Below, piece by piece: positions 6,472 through 13,985 of a DNA stretch of 18,122 nucleotides. The position numbers were made by a program, and so were the translations under genes. The notes under the pieces are model-generated. The model was not told where the DNA came from. It did not search any database and was given only the letters and a program-made list of their open reading frames with translations. Origin of the DNA: Actinomycetes bacterium (lineage in GTDB: Bacteria > Actinomycetota > Actinomycetes > Actinomycetales > Microbacteriaceae); the NCBI GenBank assembly GCA_023421635.1, contig JAEZSU010000390.1, forward strand, positions 1 through 18,122, in the 5' to 3' direction. Each line of letters starts with the position of its first letter. Within the stretch, counting starts at the first letter, position 1.

Positions 6472-7408
6472 CGCCGAACTGCCCACGCACTACGTCGCGC
6501 CGGTGAAGGACGCCGTCGTCACGGTGGATGCGGTCAAGGTCGATGAGAAGCCCGCGAGCCTCTGGGGCGACGCCTGGCGCGACCTCCGCAGGCGCCCCAC
6601 CTTCTGGATCTCCGTCGCGATCGTGTTCGTCGTGCTGCTCATGGCGCTCTTCCCGACGCTGTTCACCCAGACCCCGCCGAACAGCAACTGCCAGCTCGCG
6701 AACAGCAACGCCGGCCCCGCGGCCGGCCACCCGCTCGGGTTCACGTTCCAGGGCTGCGACATCTGGGCGCGGATCGTGTGGGGCACCCGTACCTCCGTCG
6801 CCGTCGGCGTGCTGGCGACCCTCATCGGGTCGATCATCGGCCTCGTGATGGGCGCCCTCGCCGGCTTCTACGGCGGCTGGCTGGACTCGCTCCTCTCCCG
6901 CGTCGGCGACATCTTCTTCGCCATCCCCTACATCCTGGCGGCCGTGGTCGTGATGAGCGTCTTCTACAACTTCCGGAACGTGTTCACGCTCGCGCTCGCG
7001 ATCGGCGGGTTCGCGTGGGCCTCGACGGCCCGCGTGGTGAGAGCCGAGATCCTGCGGGTGCGCCAGGCGGACTTCGTGATGGCGTCGCAGGCGCTGGGGC
7101 TCAGCAAGTTCCGCACCCTCCTGAACCACGTCATCCCGAACGCCATCGCGCCGCTGCTGGTCGTCTCGACCCTGGCGCTGGCAGCCGCGATCGTCGCCGA
7201 GGCGACGCTGGCGTTCCTGGGGGTCGGGCTCGGGTCCAACGTCATGAGCTGGGGCGCCGACATCAGCCAGGCCCAGACATCGCTGCGCACCGCACCGATG
7301 GCGCTCATCTACCCGTCGCTGGCGCTGACGATCACCGTGCTGGCGTTCATCCTGCTGGGCGAGCTCATCCGAGACGCCCTCGACCCGAGAGCGAGGGCGC
7401 GCCGATGA
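6461..7408 (+). CDS. Peptide ABC transporter permease, DppC/OppC type, cluster 1
   Basis: 315-residue partner permease. A cytoplasmic N-terminal tail ends in WRDLRRRPTFWIS, leading into the first helix (about 47-68). An extracytoplasmic loop then holds two cysteines (C77, C99), possibly a disulfide. The BPD_transp_1 helices follow, and the EAA loop QADFVMASQALGLSKFRTLLNHVIPN lies at about 202-227. VAEATLAFLGVGLGSNVMSWG and the ELIRDALDPR tail are typical of DppC. In most family members the loop after helix 1 reads HWFGTDxxGRD; here it is GHPLGFTFQGCDIWARI, a divergent version. It starts at ATG 6461 inside the upstream gene with GAGGA upstream, and its TGA overlaps the ATPase start in an ATGA. 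Confidence 0.95.
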   Translation: MSSNAELPTHYVAPVKDAVVTVDAVKVDEKPASLWGDAWRDLRRRPTFWISVAIVFVVLLMALFPTLFTQTPPNSNCQLANSNAGPAAGHPLGFTFQGCDIWARIVWGTRTSVAVGVLATLIGSIIGLVMGALAGFYGGWLDSLLSRVGDIFFAIPYILAAVVVMSVFYNFRNVFTLALAIGGFAWASTARVVRAEILRVRQADFVMASQALGLSKFRTLLNHVIPNAIAPLLVVSTLALAAAIVAEATLAFLGVGLGSNVMSWGADISQAQTSLRTAPMALIYPSLALTITVLAFILLGELIRDALDPRARARR

Positions 7409-9075
7409 CCGGCACCGCGACCACACCGTTGCTCAGCATCCGCGATCTGAAGGTCGCCTTCGACACCCAGCGCGGCTCCCGCGAGGTGTTGCACGGGGTC
7501 GACCTCGACATCTTCCCCGGCGAGACCGTCGCCATCGTGGGGGAGTCGGGATCGGGCAAGTCCACCACCGCCTCGGCGATCGTGAACCTGCTCCCCGGCA
7601 CCGGTCACGTCACCAACGGCAGTATCACGCTCGACGGGCGTGAGCTGACCGACCTGTCCAAGGCCCAGATGGAGCGGGTGCGCGGGCGCGACATCGGCTA
7701 CGTCCCGCAGGACCCAATGTCGAACCTCAACCCGGTCTGGTCGATCGGCTTCCAGGTCAAGGAGGCGGTCCGCGCCAACGGCATCGCCACCGGCCGCCAG
7801 GCCGTCAACGCGCGGGCGATCGAGGTGCTGGAGCAGGCCGGGTTGAAGGATGCTGCCAAGCGCATGCACCAGTACCCGCACCAGTTCTCCGGCGGGATGC
7901 GGCAGCGCGCCCTCATCGGCATCGGCCTGGCCGCCGACCCGAAGCTGCTCATCGCGGACGAGCCCACGAGCGCGCTCGACGTGACGGTGCAGCGGGTCAT
8001 CCTCGACCACATGGCGACCCTCACGCGGGAGAAGGGCACCTCGGTGCTCCTCATCACGCACGATCTCGGTCTTGCCGCCGAGCGTGCGGCACGGCTCATC
8101 GTCATGCAGCACGGCGAGATCGTCGAGGCGGGACCGAGCCGCGAGATCCTGCAGAACCCGCAGCACCCGTACACGAAGCGCCTGGTCGCAGCCGCGCCCT
8201 CGATCGCCTCGCAGCGCATCCAGGCGCGCCACGAGAGCGTCGGCATCGAGACGACCCAGGACCTCGCCGCGATCCCGCCGGCGATCCGGGTGAGCGAGCT
8301 GACCAAGGACTACAAGATCCGCCAGGGCGGGTTCCGCAGCATCCCATTCCGCGCGGTCGACAACGTGTCGTTCGAGATCCCGCGGGGCAAGACGCTGGCG
8401 CTGGTCGGCGAGTCGGGGTCGGGCAAGTCCACCGTCGCGAAGATGGTGCTCAAGCTCGAGGAGCCCACCTCCGGAGCGATCGAGGTCGACGGCAAGGACG
8501 TCGCCACGATCTCCAACCGCGAGGCGTTCAACCTGCGCCGGCGGATGCAGCCGGTGTTCCAGGACCCGTACGGCTCACTCGACCCGCTCCGCAACATCGG
8601 CAACACCATCGCCGAGCCGCTGGACATCCACAAGGTCGGCGACACCGCATCGCGCCGTGCCCGGGTGCGGGAGCTGCTCGACCAGGTGTCGCTGCCGCAG
8701 GAACTGGCCACCCGCTACCCGAACGAGCTGTCGGGCGGGCAGCGCCAGCGCGTCGCGATCGCGCGGGCGCTCGCGCTCAAGCCCGACATCGTCGTGCTCG
8801 ACGAGGCGGTCTCCGCGCTCGACGTGCTGGTGCAGGACCAGATCCTGCAGCTGCTCGCGGAGCTCCAGTCCGAGCTCGACCTGACCTACCTGTTCATCAC
8901 CCACGACCTCGCGGTCGTGCGCGTGGTGGCCGACACCGTGTGCGTCATGGAGCGTGGCAAGGTCGTCGAGCAGGGCACCGTCGACGAGATCTTCGCGAAC
9001 CCGTCGCAGGAGTACACCCGGCGCCTGCTGGATGCCATCCCCGGCGCCTCGATCCCGCTCGGGGGCGCGCTCTGA
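7405..9075 (+). CDS. Fused double ATP-binding protein of a peptide ABC transporter, cluster 1
   Basis: 556 residues carrying both nucleotide-binding domains (DppD and DppF equivalents) in one chain. Domain 1: Walker A GESGSGKST 46-54, Q-loop Q102, signature FSGGMRQR 161-168, Walker B LLIADEP 181-187, switch histidine H219. Domain 2: Walker A 335-343, Q-loop Q386, signature LSGGQRQR 442-449, Walker B VVLDEA 463-468, switch histidine H500. Both sites look catalytically complete. Domain 2 has DEA in place of the usual DEP. The short HPY-type tails after each domain contain no cysteine, so this ATPase lacks the iron-sulfur/oligo_HPY extension seen in the cluster 2 ATPase. ATG 7405 overlaps the permease stop by ATGA. 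It powers the cluster 1 permeases on the cytoplasmic face. Confidence 0.95.
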   Translation: MTGTATTPLLSIRDLKVAFDTQRGSREVLHGVDLDIFPGETVAIVGESGSGKSTTASAIVNLLPGTGHVTNGSITLDGRELTDLSKAQMERVRGRDIGYVPQDPMSNLNPVWSIGFQVKEAVRANGIATGRQAVNARAIEVLEQAGLKDAAKRMHQYPHQFSGGMRQRALIGIGLAADPKLLIADEPTSALDVTVQRVILDHMATLTREKGTSVLLITHDLGLAAERAARLIVMQHGEIVEAGPSREILQNPQHPYTKRLVAAAPSIASQRIQARHESVGIETTQDLAAIPPAIRVSELTKDYKIRQGGFRSIPFRAVDNVSFEIPRGKTLALVGESGSGKSTVAKMVLKLEEPTSGAIEVDGKDVATISNREAFNLRRRMQPVFQDPYGSLDPLRNIGNTIAEPLDIHKVGDTASRRARVRELLDQVSLPQELATRYPNELSGGQRQRVAIARALALKPDIVVLDEAVSALDVLVQDQILQLLAELQSELDLTYLFITHDLAVVRVVADTVCVMERGKVVEQGTVDEIFANPSQEYTRRLLDAIPGASIPLGGAL

Positions 9076-9614
9076 CCCGTACCGTCTACCGGACCACCGC
9101 GGCGACCGTCGGCCTCATCGGCTCGGCGGTCGTCGTGGCGTTCCTGCTCGGGGACGCGCTGCTGCGCGCCGGCCTGCGGGAGACGCTCCTGCTCGCGCCC
9201 TGGCTGCTGCTCCTGCTCTGGGGCGTCTACGTGGGCGTGTTCACGTCGCACGTCACGACGGATGCCGACGGTGTCACCGTGCAGAACTTCCTGCGTCGCA
9301 CGCACCTGACCTGGACCGCGGTGACGGACATCGACCTGGCGTACCAGCTCGTCATCACGACCACCGAGGGACGCCGGATCAGCTGCTACGGCGGCCCGGT
9401 GAACGGCCGCCCGGCCCGTGCCGCGCAGCGGGCCCGCGACGGCCGCGGCGACGCGAGCCTCCAGGATCTGGATCGCATCCGCGACGACTGGGAGACGGGA
9501 CGCGCGGCGGGCGGGCCGCCGGTGACCACCCGATCGTGGGATCTCCCCGCGATCATCGCGTTCCTGGTGCTGGCCGCGGGGGCGGTTGTCGCTTCGATCA
9601 TCGTCGTGCCCTGA
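9072..9614 (+). CDS. Small PH-domain-like membrane protein, last gene of cluster 1
   Basis: About 180 residues if it starts where it overlaps the ATPase stop. Two N-terminal membrane helices lie at about 8-31 and 39-57. A beta-rich segment TSHVTTDADGVTVQNFLRRTHLTWTAVTDIDLAYQLVITTTEGRRISCYGG (about 58-108) resembles bacterial PH domains of the actinobacterial CFP-6 type. A charged linker follows, then a C-terminal helix (about 158-179). The start is a problem: there is no in-frame ATG, GTG or TTG near the ATPase stop. CTG 9072 overlaps that stop as CTGA and keeps both helices. GTG 9135 would cut the first helix. GTG 8940 would put 130 bases of ATPase sequence out of frame into the protein. CTG is my preferred guess. 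Function unknown, and a role in transport is not shown. Confidence 0.7.
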   Translation: MTRTVYRTTAATVGLIGSAVVVAFLLGDALLRAGLRETLLLAPWLLLLLWGVYVGVFTSHVTTDADGVTVQNFLRRTHLTWTAVTDIDLAYQLVITTTEGRRISCYGGPVNGRPARAAQRARDGRGDASLQDLDRIRDDWETGRAAGGPPVTTRSWDLPAIIAFLVLAAGAVVASIIVVP

Positions 9615-9769
9615 CACTCATCGATGTGGGAGTTCTCCACAGCTTGTGTCGGGCAGGTTGCGGCCCAGACCCCCGGTGTTACGGTCGTGAGAACATCGCG
9701 TCCTCCCGCTGATCAGCGTCGATCACAGCAGTAGTGTCAGAGCCGATCGGGTAGCCGGGAGCCGTGGAA

Positions 9770-9791
9770 GACCGGCCGCAGGCGGCCGGTC
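9770..9791 (+). terminator. Hairpin in the leader of cluster 2
   Basis: A perfect 9-bp stem GACCGGCCG (9770-9778) / CGGCCGGTC (9783-9791) with a CAGG loop. No T-run follows. It could end read-through from cluster 1 or act as a leader structure for cluster 2. Confidence 0.45.
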
Positions 9792-9824
9792 GACCGAGTC
9801 CCCCCGCTCGAAGGTTCTGAATCG

Positions 9825-9872
9825 ATGACGTCACCCGTCGTGCCCGCGCACGGACGGATCCCGGCCGCATGA
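9825..9872 (+). CDS. Possible 15-residue leader peptide (uORF 1)
   Basis: ATG 9825 to TGA 9870-9872 encodes MTSPVVPAHGRIPAA. A GAAGG lies 10 bases upstream, a little far. Its stop overlaps the start of a second tiny frame as ATGA. It has no run of a single amino acid that would mark a classic attenuation peptide. It could be chance in GC-rich DNA; the support is the exact overlap chain that leads into the permease. Confidence 0.25.
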   Translation: MTSPVVPAHGRIPAA

Positions 9873-9934
9873 CGGCCCGGGTCCGCACCCCCCACCGCGC
9901 ATCCGCCGCCCTGAGGACCGTCCGGCCGTGGTGA
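9869..9934 (+). CDS. Possible 21-residue leader peptide (uORF 2) overlapping the permease start
   Basis: ATG 9869 to TGA 9932-9934 encodes MTARVRTPHRASAALRTVRPW, a basic peptide. Its start overlaps uORF 1 by 4 bases. Its stop overlaps the permease start region as GTGA (9931-9934), so ribosomes ending here could restart on the permease. It has no clear ribosome site of its own, so it would depend on coupling from uORF 1. Speculative. Confidence 0.25.
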   Translation: MTARVRTPHRASAALRTVRPW

Positions 9935-10911
9935 AGTATCTCGCGCGCCGCACGGCCGGCTGGCTGCTGATGATCTTCGTCGCGACGAACCTGGTGTTCT
10001 TCCTGGCCTGGACCTACCTCGACCCGCGCAGCAACTACGTCGGCAGGCGTCCGCCGCTCGACGAGACGCAGATCCAGGCGCTGCTCGAGCCGCGCGGGCT
10101 CAGCGACGCCACGCCGCTCCTGGAGCGCTGGTGGCGCTGGCTGACCGCGATCCTCACCCGGTGGGACTGGGGCGTGAGCCCGGTCGGGCAGTCGGTGAAC
10201 TCGCAGATCTCCTCCCGGATGTGGGTCAGCGCCGAGCTGGTGCGCGGCGCCACGATCATCACGACGCTCCTCGGCATCGCGCTCGGCGTCTACACCGCGT
10301 CGCGGCAGTACCGGCTCGCCGACCGTATCGGCACCGCCAGTTCGATCGTCACCCTCAACATCCCGATCGTCGTGGCGGCGCTCATGATCGTGCTGCTCGC
10401 CATCTCGGTGAACAACGCCGTCGGCGCCCGGGTGTTCTTCGTGACGGGTGCGGCGAGTCCCGGGGTGAGCGGGGTGGTCCCGGTGCTCATCGACGCCCTG
10501 CAGCATCTCATCCTGCCCACCCTCGCGCTCGTGCTCGTGGGGTACGCCGGCATCCACTTCCTGCAGCGCTCGCTGCTGCTGGACAACATCAACGCGGACT
10601 ACGTGCGGATGGCGCGGGCGAAGGGGCTCACCAAGCAGCAGGCCATCCGCCGCCACGCGCTGCGGACGTCGCTCATCCCGGTGACGACCCAGGTGGCCTT
10701 CTCCATCCCCGCCATCTTCACCGGTGCGATCCTCACCGAGTCCATCTTCGGCTGGCGCGGCATGGGGCAGTACTTCACCCAGACCCTTGCCACCAACGAC
10801 ATCCACGGCACCGTCGCGATCGCCGCGTTCGGCGCCGTCATGACCGCGATCGGGGCACTGCTGGCGGACATCGCCGTGGTCATCCTCGATCCCCGAGTGC
10901 GAGTGAGCTGA
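9928..10911 (+). CDS. Peptide ABC transporter permease, DppB/OppB type, cluster 2
   Basis: 327-residue BPD_transp_1 permease. The opening KYLARRTAGWLLMIFVATNLVFFLAW contains helix 1 (about 10-28). A periplasmic loop with LDPRSNYVGRRPPLDETQIQALLEPRGL follows, then helices at about 107-123, 141-160, 196-210, 256-271 and 297-319. The EAA coupling loop is NADYVRMARAKGLTKQQAIRRHALRTSLIPV (about 222-252). SIFGWRGMGQYF and the ILDPRVRV tail are family hallmarks. GTG 9928 is preferred because TGAGGA ends 10 bases upstream; the adjacent GTG 9931, which overlaps the small upstream frame, is an alternative that removes one residue. It is the first gene of cluster 2. The SBP is last, unlike cluster 1. 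Confidence 0.94.
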   Translation: MVKYLARRTAGWLLMIFVATNLVFFLAWTYLDPRSNYVGRRPPLDETQIQALLEPRGLSDATPLLERWWRWLTAILTRWDWGVSPVGQSVNSQISSRMWVSAELVRGATIITTLLGIALGVYTASRQYRLADRIGTASSIVTLNIPIVVAALMIVLLAISVNNAVGARVFFVTGAASPGVSGVVPVLIDALQHLILPTLALVLVGYAGIHFLQRSLLLDNINADYVRMARAKGLTKQQAIRRHALRTSLIPVTTQVAFSIPAIFTGAILTESIFGWRGMGQYFTQTLATNDIHGTVAIAAFGAVMTAIGALLADIAVVILDPRVRVS

Positions 10912-10912
10912 C

Positions 10913-11851
10913 ATGGCCGTCACGCAACTGGTCGATCCCCTCGAGCACGGCGACAACCCGCCGGTCGAGCCGGACCCGCTCCGCCCCCGGACGAAGCGGC
11001 TGTCGAAGCTGCAGCTGTACTCGCGGCGGTTCCTGCGCAACCGCACCGCCGTCGCCGGCGCCGTGGTGTTCGTGGTCATCGTCCTGTTCGCGATCATCGG
11101 TCCGTTCACGCAGCGGTTCGATCACGTCGAGCTCGACTTCCTGGCCCTCAGCGATCCGCCGTCGGGGGAGCACTGGTTCGGCACGAACAACGCGGGCAAC
11201 GACCTCTACGCGCAGGTGGTCGTGGGGCTGCAGCGCTCCCTGATGATCGCGATCACGGTGTCGCTCGGCACCACCGTGCTCGCCGCGCTCGTCGGCACCA
11301 CCGCTGCGTACTTCGGCGGCTGGTACGAGCGGATCTCGCTGTTGGTGATCCACTTCCTCATGGTCGTGCCGACCTTCCTGGTGCTCGCCATGCTCTCCAA
11401 CGACTCCGGTGGCGACTGGCGGGTGATCGCGCTCATGCTGATCCTGGTGAGCTGGTTCTTCACCGCCCGCACCATCTGGACCCTCTCCCTCTCGCTCCGC
11501 GAGCGGGAGTACATCGCGGCGGCCCGGTACATGGGCGTCTCGGGCTTGCGCATCGTGGTCCGGCACATGCTGCCGAACATCGGGTCGCTCCTCATCATCA
11601 ACTTCACCCTCGGCGTGGTCGCCGCAGTGCAGGCCGAGACCGGGCTGTCCTTCCTCGGGTTCGGGGTGAAGGCACCCGACGTGTCGCTCGGCTCCCTCAT
11701 CGGCGTCGGCGCCGGCACCATCACCAGCGCGCCGTGGCTCTTCCTCTTCCCCGCGGCGGCGCTCACGCTCCTCACCGTCTCGATGGCGCTCATCGCGGAC
11801 GGGCTGCGCGACGCGCTCGATCCCACCTCGGCGGCGGGAGGCCGCGCATGA
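10913..11851 (+). CDS. Peptide ABC transporter permease, DppC/OppC type, cluster 2
   Basis: 312-residue partner permease. An N-terminal cytoplasmic tail rich in Pro and Arg ends in LQLYSRRFLRNRTAVAG, followed by helix 1 (about 45-64). The family loop HWFGTNNAGNDLYAQVVVGLQRSL (about 87-110) matches the usual HWFGTDxxGRDxxSR pattern far better than the cluster 1 partner does. The EAA loop is EREYIAAARYMGVSGLRIVVRHMLPN (about 197-222). QAETGLSFLGFGVKAPDVSLG and LRDALDP are typical. It starts one base after the upstream TGA, and its own TGA overlaps the ATPase start as ATGA, so cluster 2 is a tightly coupled operon. Confidence 0.95.
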   Translation: MAVTQLVDPLEHGDNPPVEPDPLRPRTKRLSKLQLYSRRFLRNRTAVAGAVVFVVIVLFAIIGPFTQRFDHVELDFLALSDPPSGEHWFGTNNAGNDLYAQVVVGLQRSLMIAITVSLGTTVLAALVGTTAAYFGGWYERISLLVIHFLMVVPTFLVLAMLSNDSGGDWRVIALMLILVSWFFTARTIWTLSLSLREREYIAAARYMGVSGLRIVVRHMLPNIGSLLIINFTLGVVAAVQAETGLSFLGFGVKAPDVSLGSLIGVGAGTITSAPWLFLFPAAALTLLTVSMALIADGLRDALDPTSAAGGRA

Positions 11852-13944
11852 GCGAGCCCGTGCTGTCCGTGCGCGATCTGCACGTGCGCTTCCCCTCGGA
11901 GGCAGGGCGGGTGGATGCGGTGCGCGGGATCTCGTTCGACCTGCTCCCCGGGCGCACGCTCGGCATCGTCGGCGAGTCGGGGTCGGGCAAGTCGGTCACC
12001 TCGCTCGCGATCATGGGCCTGCTCGACGAGAAGGCGACCGTCACCGGCTCCATCCGCTTCGACGGCGAGGAGCTGCTCGGCAAGTCGGACCGGGAGCTCT
12101 CGCTCATCCGCGGCAACGGCATGGCGATGATCTTCCAGGACCCGCTCACCTCGCTCACCCCGGTGTTCACGATCGGCGACCAGATCGTGGAGGCGCTGCA
12201 GACGCACAACCGCATCTCCCGCCGCGCCGCCCAGGCGCGCGCGATCGAACTGCTGCGGCTGGTCGGCATCCCGAACCCGGAGCGCCGGATGCGCGCGTTC
12301 CCGCACGAGTTCTCCGGCGGGATGCAGCAGCGTGTCGTGATCGCGATCGCGATGGCGAACGACCCGAAGCTCATCATCGCCGACGAGCCCACCACGGCCC
12401 TGGACGTCACGATCCAGGCGCAGATCCTCGAGCTCATCGGCACCGCGAAGGAGCAGACCGGTGCGGCGGTGATCATGATCACCCACGACATGGGGGTCGT
12501 CGCCGGCACCGCGGACGACGTCATCGTGATGTACGCCGGCCGTCCGGTCGAGCAGGCGCCGGTGCGGACGCTGTTCCACGACCCGCGCATGCCGTACACG
12601 ATCGGTCTGCTCGGGGCGATCCCGCGCATCGACAAGGCGGAGAAGACGCCGCTCATCCCGATCGAGGGCACGCCGCCGCTCCTCATCGACGTGCCGGACC
12701 GATGCCAGTTCGCCGCCCGCTGCCCGATCGCCGTCCCCGCCTGCCTCGAGCACGAGCCCGCGCTCGCCCCGGTCGGGCACGTGCTCGTGCACGCCGGGGC
12801 GGGGGATGCCGCAGGCGGACCCGGCGCCGCCGACCACCGCGCGGCGTGTATCCGTGCCGACGAGATCGAGGACCGGCGCATCGACGGCGAGCCGGTCTTC
12901 GCACCGCCGGTCATCCCCGAGAGCGAGGTACTGCGGGTCCCGCGTGAGGACCGGCCGGCGACGCTCGAGGTACGGAACCTCCGCAAGGTCTTCCCGCTGC
13001 TGAAGGGCTCGCTGTTCAAGCGCAAGGTCGGTGAGGTGCACGCCGTCCGCGGCGTGAGCTTCGACATCCGCGAGGGGGAGACCCTCGCCGTCGTGGGGGA
13101 GTCCGGCTCGGGGAAGACCACGACGCTGCTGGAGATCATGGACCTGGCGCCGCAGCACGACGGCGACATCAGGGTCGGCGGCCGGAGCGTGGCGGACATC
13201 GCCGGCGGCCGCGACACCAGGCGGGTGCGCCGCGACCTGCAGATCGTCTTCCAGGACCCGGTGGGCTCGCTCGATCCGCGCATGACGGTCGCCGACATCA
13301 TCGTCGAGCCGCTCCGGGTGATCGGCACCCCGCGGCACGAGGCGGAGGCCAGGGTCGACGAGCTCATGGAGCTCGTCGGGCTCGACCCGGCCCACAGCGA
13401 CCGGTTCCCGACCGCGTTCTCGGGCGGGCAGCGGCAGCGCATCGGCATCGCCCGAGCGCTCGCCACGAACCCGCGGCTCGTGGTGCTGGACGAACCCGTC
13501 TCCGCGCTCGACGTCTCGATCCAGGCGGGGGTGATCAACCTCCTCGACGAGCTGAAGAGCAGGCTCGGCATCTCGTACCTGTTCGTCGCGCACGATCTGT
13601 CCGTCGTCCGGCACATCGCCGACCGCGTCGCCGTGATGTACCTCGGCACGTTCGTCGAGGTCGGCGACGTCGACGCCGTCTTCGACGACCCCCGGCATCC
13701 CTACACCCAGGCCCTGCTGTCGGCCGTGCCCGTCCCCGACCCGGATGCGGAGCGCACCCGCGAGCGGATCCTGCTCACCGGCGACCTCCCGAGCCCCACG
13801 GAGGATCCGACCGGCTGCCCCTTCGTGTCCCGCTGCCCGCTGTACGCGACGCTCGACGAGCCGGATCGGGAGCGGTGCCGCCAGGAGCGTCCGGCACTCA
13901 CCGCGACCGCTCCGGACCACGCCAACGCGTGCCACTACCGCTGA
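11848..13944 (+). CDS. Fused double ATP-binding protein with two cysteine-rich (predicted Fe-S) oligo_HPY domains, cluster 2
   Basis: 698 residues with both ATPase domains in one chain. Domain 1: Walker A GESGSGKSV 42-50, Q-loop Q97, signature FSGGMQQR 155-162, Walker B LIIADEP 175-181, switch H213. Domain 2: Walker A GESGSGKTT 417-425, Q-loop Q469, signature FSGGQRQR 524-531, Walker B LVVLDEP 544-550, switch H582. After each domain an oligo_HPY extension carries four cysteines: C286, C292, C299, C334 (linked by an Ala/Gly-rich insert) and C657, C663, C677, C695. The matching region of mycobacterial OppD is reported to hold a [4Fe-4S] cluster needed for transport, so two clusters per chain are predicted here. 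ATG 11848 follows GGGAGG with 6-base spacing and overlaps the permease stop. Full-length and apparently intact. Confidence 0.95.
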   Translation: MSEPVLSVRDLHVRFPSEAGRVDAVRGISFDLLPGRTLGIVGESGSGKSVTSLAIMGLLDEKATVTGSIRFDGEELLGKSDRELSLIRGNGMAMIFQDPLTSLTPVFTIGDQIVEALQTHNRISRRAAQARAIELLRLVGIPNPERRMRAFPHEFSGGMQQRVVIAIAMANDPKLIIADEPTTALDVTIQAQILELIGTAKEQTGAAVIMITHDMGVVAGTADDVIVMYAGRPVEQAPVRTLFHDPRMPYTIGLLGAIPRIDKAEKTPLIPIEGTPPLLIDVPDRCQFAARCPIAVPACLEHEPALAPVGHVLVHAGAGDAAGGPGAADHRAACIRADEIEDRRIDGEPVFAPPVIPESEVLRVPREDRPATLEVRNLRKVFPLLKGSLFKRKVGEVHAVRGVSFDIREGETLAVVGESGSGKTTTLLEIMDLAPQHDGDIRVGGRSVADIAGGRDTRRVRRDLQIVFQDPVGSLDPRMTVADIIVEPLRVIGTPRHEAEARVDELMELVGLDPAHSDRFPTAFSGGQRQRIGIARALATNPRLVVLDEPVSALDVSIQAGVINLLDELKSRLGISYLFVAHDLSVVRHIADRVAVMYLGTFVEVGDVDAVFDDPRHPYTQALLSAVPVPDPDAERTRERILLTGDLPSPTEDPTGCPFVSRCPLYATLDEPDRERCRQERPALTATAPDHANACHYR

Positions 13945-13985
13945 GGCCCACCGACCCCATCCCCCCAGAGAAGAAGGAAGCACCA

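Larger units (their letters stand above)
9615..9927. other. 313-bp intergenic leader between the two importer clusters
   Basis: It contains a weak hairpin TGTGG/CCACA (9625-9641) just after the PH-like gene, an inverted pair TGATC-6-GATCA (9710-9725) that could be an operator, the hairpin at 9770-9791, and two tiny overlapping reading frames from 9825. I could not pick out a convincing -35/-10 pair, though cluster 2 probably has its own promoter here. It matches no riboswitch consensus I know. Confidence 0.5.

Noticed and set aside
7867..7980. DEA in place of DEP in the second Walker B of the cluster 1 ATPase as a sign of inactivation
   Set aside because: The catalytic Asp and Glu are both present and all other motifs of that domain are intact. 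The proline is not catalytic. The variant is at residues 463-468 (about 8791-8808).
9633..9641. DnaA-box-like TTCTCCACA, with similar words near 2515, 2543 and 3719
   Set aside because: They are isolated imperfect matches with no cluster, AT-rich unwinding region or dnaA/dnaN genes, so this is not an origin. The pair near 2515-2548 is kept only as a possible operator.
9730..9830. Possible riboswitch in the cluster 2 leader
   Set aside because: I compared it from memory with SAM, cobalamin, ZTP, glycine, guanidine and c-di-AMP consensus features and found no match beyond a simple hairpin.
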